A DNA stretch of 64,000 bases from Vibrio viridaestus. GTDB lineage: Bacteria; Pseudomonadota; Gammaproteobacteria; Enterobacterales; Vibrionaceae. The notes beneath the pieces are model-generated. The model saw only the letters and a program-made list of their open reading frames with translations. It was not told the DNA's origin and ran no database searches. Position 1 is the stretch's first letter; the number at the start of each line of letters is the position of its first letter. The DNA lies in contig NZ_RJVQ01000003.1 in assembly GCF_003856525.1 (NCBI RefSeq), positions 124,001 through 188,000 on the forward strand, in the 5' to 3' direction. The position numbers and the translations under genes are program-made. Shown here piece by piece: positions 59,986-64,000 of the stretch.

Positions 59986-60026
59986 AAACAACAGAGAGCA
60001 GAACGCTTCTCTGTTGTTTTTCTTTA
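59986..60026 (+). terminator. Intercistronic terminator/attenuator after the binding-protein gene
   Basis: Perfect 11-bp stem aaacaacagag (59986-59996) with ctctgttgttt (60009-60019), then a T-rich tract. It lies inside the operon, so partial termination would give more binding protein than permease. Confidence 0.75.
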
Positions 60027-60049
60027 TTTATGAATACCAGATAATTTAC

Positions 60050-60790
60050 ATGTTTGATCTTAAAGGATACGAGGGGGCCATATTCAGTGGTGCTCTGTTA
60101 ACTATAGAAGTTGCTTTGTTATCATTAGTCATGGCTGTGATATTGGGTATGCTGGGCGCATTGGCAAAGTTGTCCACAAATCACTTGGCTAAAGGCATTG
60201 CGACTGTCTACACCACCGCTATTCGTGGTATTCCCGATCTTGTCTTGATGATGTTGATATTTTTTGGCGGTCAGATTTTTCTTAATAGTAGCCTTTATAA
60301 TATTAATGAGTGGATAAATGGTGCGATATCCATGCTTGATTCAAGTCATGAATGGACTTCTTACCTACCTGATTATTTGGATGTAAGCCCATTTATTGCG
60401 GGTGTATTAACCATTGGCTTTATTTTTGGAGCATACATGGCTGAGACGTTTCGTGGCGCTATTCTAGCGGTGGATTCGGGAGAGTTAGAAGCCGCAAAAG
60501 CATATGGCATGAGTCCAGCACTTGCTTTTCGCCGAATCTTATTCCCCCAAATGGTACGACATGCTTTACCGGGCTTTGGTAATAACTGGCTTGTCTTACT
60601 AAAAACAACGGCGTTGGTTTCCATTATTGGGCTTGAAGATATGGTCCGAATGGGCGCTATTGCAGCGGGTTCTACGAAAATGCCGTTTACCTTCTATATG
60701 ACAGTGGCGATTATTTTTCTCTTTTTTACTAGCGTTTCTACGGGATTACTCCGTGTTGTAGAACGAAAATACAGTGCACACATAAAATAG
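60050..60790 (+). CDS. Basic amino-acid ABC transporter permease (HisQ type)
   Basis: 246-aa inner-membrane subunit with about five helices. The EAA loop for ATPase contact reads ELEAAKAYGMSPALAFRRILFPQM, and IRGIPDLVLMMLIFFGGQI and LPGFGNNWLVLLKTTALVSIIGLED match HisQ. The start is the ATG at 60050 (MFDLKGYEGAIFSGALLTIE); an upstream TTG at 60014 lies in the terminator tail. A segment of about 25 residues (NINEWINGAISMLDSSHEWT, about 85-110) seems longer than in HisQ. It is 2 bp from the next permease gene. Confidence 0.9.
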   Translation: MFDLKGYEGAIFSGALLTIEVALLSLVMAVILGMLGALAKLSTNHLAKGIATVYTTAIRGIPDLVLMMLIFFGGQIFLNSSLYNINEWINGAISMLDSSHEWTSYLPDYLDVSPFIAGVLTIGFIFGAYMAETFRGAILAVDSGELEAAKAYGMSPALAFRRILFPQMVRHALPGFGNNWLVLLKTTALVSIIGLEDMVRMGAIAAGSTKMPFTFYMTVAIIFLFFTSVSTGLLRVVERKYSAHIK

Positions 60791-60792
60791 CT

Positions 60793-61470
60793 ATGGATTT
60801 CTCAATAATTATTGATACTTGGCCGATGTACCTGGGTGGCCTTTGGACAACAACCTGGCTGGTGGCGCTATCGCTTGTCATCGGTTTTACAATTGCCATA
60901 CCTCTTGCTCTGGCTAGAAATAGTCGCTGGTTGATTTTATCCCAACCGGCTTGGCTTTATATTTATTTCTTCCGCGGTACACCATTACTTATCCAGTTGT
61001 ATCTCATCTACTATGGCATGGACCAGTTTATACCCGTTAAAGATACATTGTGGGAGAACGCATGGTTTTGCGCTCTAGTGGCCTTTGTCTTAAATACATC
61101 AGCCTATACTGCTGAGATATTCAGAGGGGCTATCAACGGTCTTCCTAAGGGAGAAATCGAAGCCGCTAAGGCCTTTGGCATGTCAACCGTTCAAATATAC
61201 AAACGTATTATATTACCCAGTGCTCTCAGACGCTCATTACCCGCTTACAGCAATGAAGTTATATTTATGCTCCATGGTAGTGCGGTTGCGGGTATTGTAA
61301 CGATTATTGATCTTACTGGTGCAGCTAGACTGGTGAATGCTCGTTACTATGCACCTTTCGAAGCATTTCTCACTGCTGGACTATTCTATATGATGCTTAC
61401 GTTCATCATACTGGCGACGTTTAAGCAGTTAGAGAAATATTTATTGGCTTATATGCGTCCAAGAAGTTAA
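60793..61470 (+). CDS. Basic amino-acid ABC transporter permease (HisM type)
   Basis: 225-aa inner-membrane subunit with about five helices. The EAA loop is EIEAAKAFGMSTVQIYKRIILPSAL; YFFRGTPLLIQLYLIYYGM and LPAYSNEVIFMLHGSAVAG are HisM-like. It starts 2 bp after the partner permease and ends the operon. No T-run terminator is obvious; a repeat (gagtgttgt/acaacctc near 61487-61507) could slow polymerase. Confidence 0.9.
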   Translation: MDFSIIIDTWPMYLGGLWTTTWLVALSLVIGFTIAIPLALARNSRWLILSQPAWLYIYFFRGTPLLIQLYLIYYGMDQFIPVKDTLWENAWFCALVAFVLNTSAYTAEIFRGAINGLPKGEIEAAKAFGMSTVQIYKRIILPSALRRSLPAYSNEVIFMLHGSAVAGIVTIIDLTGAARLVNARYYAPFEAFLTAGLFYMMLTFIILATFKQLEKYLLAYMRPRS

Positions 61471-61576
61471 CTCAAATGTGCAGCTGAGTGTTGTGTTACA
61501 ACCTCAGTTGTGTCGCTACATTGCAACATTTTCTGTGTTACTGTAATGATATTGAATCCAAATAGACAGTAACTCA

Positions 61577-62806
61577 ATGATAAAAAGAATAAGATTACTC
61601 CTCGTAGATAGTGCCTGGTTTGTTCCTTTTCTTTATGGTGTGGGGGGATTTGTCCTTACCATATTTACACACTTAACCAGCATCTATTTTCGACATGATT
61701 TACCGCATTTTATTTATATTGAAAAGGATTCCGCTGCGTCTCTACTAACGGCATCGTTTACTAGCCTCATGACAATGATGACGTTCAGCTTCTCGACCAT
61801 TCTAATGGTGCTCACGACGTATTCGTCGCAATTTTCTCCTCGAACAATCAATAATTTTCTAACCAACTCTACGGCCAAACACACGTTGGGTCTCTTTATA
61901 CTGACCACCATCTATGGAATATCGAATCTCTTTTTGATTCGGGCAGAACAGGAAAGCTCAGTTATTGCTTCTGTTGTTATCGTCGCGTTGGTCATTCTAT
62001 CTATTTGGGCTTTCGTAAAATTTATTCAGACGATCAGTGTTTCGATACAAGCCGAAAGGTTGCTTTCTACTCTTCATAGAGAAGCACTATCGGTTATCCA
62101 TGAGCAGAGAGAGACATTGGATAGAAATGATGTCTTTATCGATTCAAAGCCTGACGGAAGCGCGTTTGATTCCGTTCCTATTTATGCGGAGAAAACTGGG
62201 TATATTCAGCTCTTCCTGAAAGAAAAGTTGGCAGACTCACAGCATGACTTTGAATCCTATGTTGCAGTAGGCGATTTTGTCGCGAAAGGCGATATTTTAG
62301 GCTATTGGAAATGCGATGAAATGAAAACGCAAACATCGCTTTTTACCATTGGAGAAAATCGCTCCTCTATCCAAGATCCCTCTTTCGTTGTTGAGAAACT
62401 TGCAGAAGTGGCTCTGAAAGCTATTTCTCCGGGTATTAATGATCCTAATACTGCCATTCATGCTATTCACTACATTGGAGATGTGCTCCGAGAGTTAGCT
62501 GAAATCCCTGACGGCGATTTTATTTTTAAATCTGACGATTGTTCTTGGCATATGAAGCGTAAACCAATGGGGGATATTTTATTTGATACGTTTGCATCAT
62601 TAAAATCCTATGCAAACAAAGATATCTTTGTTCTCGCGGCGTTATTTGACGCTTTACGTATTGCTCAGGTAAACATGGATAAAACACATAATATTGCGTT
62701 TAAAGAGATTATCACCTATCTGGAAGATACGATTAGTTGGGAAGAGTTACACTGTAGAGAAAAGCAGTTTCTGAAGAAAAAGCTCTGTAGCGTAAGTCAA
62801 AAATAG
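61577..62806 (+). CDS. DUF2254 membrane protein
   Basis: 409-aa predicted inner-membrane protein with four hydrophobic segments in the first 160 residues (about 15-36, 58-80, 101-122, 130-150). A cytoplasmic or periplasmic soluble part follows (about 165-409). The DUF2254 signature ALKAISPGINDPNTAIHAIHYIGD (about 293-316) is clear. A segment YVAVGDFVAKGDILGYWKC resembles a lipoyl/barrel-sandwich hairpin. Function is unknown. It is likely a single gene, between the importer and xthA. Confidence 0.87.
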   Translation: MIKRIRLLLVDSAWFVPFLYGVGGFVLTIFTHLTSIYFRHDLPHFIYIEKDSAASLLTASFTSLMTMMTFSFSTILMVLTTYSSQFSPRTINNFLTNSTAKHTLGLFILTTIYGISNLFLIRAEQESSVIASVVIVALVILSIWAFVKFIQTISVSIQAERLLSTLHREALSVIHEQRETLDRNDVFIDSKPDGSAFDSVPIYAEKTGYIQLFLKEKLADSQHDFESYVAVGDFVAKGDILGYWKCDEMKTQTSLFTIGENRSSIQDPSFVVEKLAEVALKAISPGINDPNTAIHAIHYIGDVLRELAEIPDGDFIFKSDDCSWHMKRKPMGDILFDTFASLKSYANKDIFVLAALFDALRIAQVNMDKTHNIAFKEIITYLEDTISWEELHCREKQFLKKKLCSVSQK

Positions 62807-62822
62807 GATGAATGAAACGAGG

Positions 62823-62844
62823 GAAGGGTGAGTCACCACCCTTC
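62823..62844. terminator. Possible terminator between DUF2254 gene and xthA
   Basis: Stem gaagggtg/cacccttc with a 6-nt loop between the two convergent stops; only short T-runs on either strand. Confidence 0.45.
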
Positions 62845-62851
62845 ATATCGT

Positions 62852-63664
62852 CTATAAGTCCGCAAAAACTGACCAAATCGGAGCATGGTCAGAGGGTTTT
62901 TCTATTCCTCGAAGCTCATAATCAATATCTGATTCGACGCATTGTTTGGCCACAGAGTCAGTCGCGAGAATGACGTCTATTCTCAGCCCTCTGTTATCGT
63001 CAAATCCACGTGAACGATAGTCGAACCATGAGTAACGTTCAGTCACATCTGGATTAACGAGACGATAAGTATCTTTCAAACCCCAGTCACATAGCTTTTG
63101 ATACCATTCACGCTCTTCAGGTTGGAATGAACATTTCCCAGTTTTTAGCCAACGTTTACGGTTAACTTCACCAATGCCAATATCTTTGTCTTCCGGACTG
63201 ATGTTGATATCTCCCATGATGACTAAGTTTTCATCGTTCGAGTGATGTTCAGTAAGATAGGTATTCAGGTCGGAATAGAATGCTCGCTTATAAGGGAATT
63301 TCGTCTCATGACTTATGTTATCGCCTTGGGGAAAGTAGCCGTTCATGACACAAATACTCTGACCATTTTCTGTAGCAAATGTCCCAATAATCATACGTTT
63401 TTGATGCTCGGCTGTGTCGGTCGGAAACCCCTTAGTTATCGACAATGCCGGCTTTTTAGAGAGTAGTGCGACACCATAGTGCGCTTTTTGCCCGTGAAAA
63501 TAAACGTGATAGCCCATGGCTTCTATATCGGCTAGCGGAAAAGCTTCGTCATGTACTTTGATTTCTTGGAGGCCAATAATATCCGGAGAGTGTTTATCAA
63601 TGATTGCCTGCAGTTGATGAAGTCTGGCTCTTAGGCCATTTATGTTAAAGCTGATGATTTTCAT
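62852..63664 (-). CDS. xthA: Exodeoxyribonuclease III
   Basis: AP endonuclease and 3'-5' exonuclease of base-excision repair. The 270 aa match the E. coli length. Catalytic motifs are SFNINGLRARL (Asn7), GLQEIKVHD (Glu about 34), GYFPQGDN (Tyr about 109), VIMGDINISPED (Asp/Asn about 151-153), IDVILAT (Asp about 229) and the terminal EKPSDHAPIW (Asp/His about 258-259). RBS aagga precedes the ATG at 63664. The short gap after ybaM suggests a priC-ybaM-xthA operon. Confidence 0.97.
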   Translation of the reverse strand: MKIISFNINGLRARLHQLQAIIDKHSPDIIGLQEIKVHDEAFPLADIEAMGYHVYFHGQKAHYGVALLSKKPALSITKGFPTDTAEHQKRMIIGTFATENGQSICVMNGYFPQGDNISHETKFPYKRAFYSDLNTYLTEHHSNDENLVIMGDINISPEDKDIGIGEVNRKRWLKTGKCSFQPEEREWYQKLCDWGLKDTYRLVNPDVTERYSWFDYRSRGFDDNRGLRIDVILATDSVAKQCVESDIDYELRGIEKPSDHAPIWSVFADL

Positions 63665-63691
63665 TGGTAATAATGTCCTTCGCGGATGCTG

Positions 63692-63850
63692 TTAATTATT
63701 TATTTTTTTTAGGTAATCGTTTTTAACGATGTCGAGAGCTTTCAGTGCAATCTCTGGTTCAATATTATTCTGTTCAAGAAGGTAAATTAGGTCAACGGCC
63801 AACTGAATTTCTTCTGGCGCATCTTTTAGGTTTTGTTTGGAATCTGACAT
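63692..63850 (-). CDS. ybaM: YbaM family protein (DUF2496)
   Basis: A 52-aa protein starting MSDSKQNLKDAPEEI with the core IQLAVDLIYLLEQNNIEP and ending ALDIVKNDYLKKINN. This agrees with E. coli YbaM (DUF2496), which also lies directly after priC. The ATG at 63850 follows the priC stop by 2 bp, with RBS aaagga inside the priC end. Function is unknown. The gene falls below common ORF-length cutoffs and is easily missed. Confidence 0.85.
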   Translation of the reverse strand: MSDSKQNLKDAPEEIQLAVDLIYLLEQNNIEPEIALKALDIVKNDYLKKINN

Positions 63851-63852
63851 GG

Positions 63853-64000
63853 TTATCCTTTGCGCTCTCTTTTCGCTATTTGATTTTCAATTTTGTTTTT
63901 AGATTGCTGGCAACGGGAAAGTCGTTGCTCGACGTTTAAAATTTGCTGCTGGATGAGTTGTCTTTTATCCGATTTAGACTCGACCAAAAGTTCCTGTTTG
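63853..64000 (-). CDS. priC: Primosomal replication protein PriC (C-terminal part only)
   Basis: The last 49 codons of a gene running off the right edge. The visible peptide is helical and basic, with the segment RLSRCQQSKNKIENQIAKRER at its end, as in PriC. PriC helps DnaB reload at stalled forks. The call rests mainly on this tail and on the priC-ybaM order seen in E. coli; the N-terminal part is outside the window. Confidence 0.7.
   Translation of the reverse strand, partial: KQELLVESKSDKRQLIQQQILNVEQRLSRCQQSKNKIENQIAKRERKG

Overview
The window is one unbroken stretch of core chromosome from a gammaproteobacterium, almost certainly a Vibrio or close relative. Evidence: the gene orders clpX-lon-hupB-ppiD-comEA-cmk-rpsA-ihfB-lapAB-pyrF, lrp/ald-ftsK-dsbB-nhaB-fadR, hinT-lipoproteins-thiK-ycfP-ndh and msbA-lpxK-ycaR-kdsB; a FadR with the long insertion typical of vibrios; comEA and comEC together; and vibrio-type neighbours (CsiV, a degenerate PilZ protein, a chemoreceptor between pflB and pflA). 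I call 51 protein genes: 49 complete, plus clpX cut at the left edge and priC cut at the right edge. I see no rRNA, tRNA, insertion sequence, prophage, integron or CRISPR array.

Layout. 1-11.7 kb (mostly +): ATP-dependent proteolysis (ClpX, Lon with a heat-shock promoter), DNA architecture (HU-beta, IHF-beta), periplasmic folding (PpiD), DNA uptake (ComEA), CMP kinase, ribosomal S1, LPS control (LapA/LapB) and pyrimidine synthesis (PyrF). 11.7-17.7 kb: tRNA hydroxylase MiaE, an unknown membrane coiled-coil protein, CysB, an unassigned methyltransferase, alanine dehydrogenase and Lrp. 17.8-25.5 kb: FtsK, DsbB, NhaB, FadR and an orphan CARF-PD-(D/E)XK nuclease (Card1/Can2 family). 25.9-32.6 kb: HinT, three lipoproteins including the peptidoglycan-synthase activator LpoB, ThiK, YcfP, NDH-2 with a perfect FNR box, and CsiV. 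32.6-46.6 kb: Mfd, PilZ protein, LolCDE, DUF2062, ComEC, MsbA, LpxK, YcaR and KdsB, a run centred on envelope biogenesis. 46.7-52.3 kb (all -): the PrkA-YeaH-SpoVR stress operon and YfbU. 52.5-57.8 kb: pyruvate formate-lyase and its activase with a chemoreceptor between them. 58.3-64 kb: a basic-amino-acid ABC importer, a DUF2254 membrane protein, exonuclease III, YbaM and PriC.

Themes. Several operons serve the envelope: lipoprotein sorting (LolCDE), lipid A/Kdo supply and export (LpxK, KdsB, MsbA, LapAB) and wall-synthase activation (LpoB, CsiV). Anaerobic control recurs (FNR box at ndh, ArcA-like box near pflA). Regulatory calls were made by eye. The most unusual gene is the CARF nuclease, normally a type III CRISPR accessory, sitting here as a single core gene beside fadR. 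Most of the rest is ordinary conserved chromosome, and I did not find a clear new multi-gene system.
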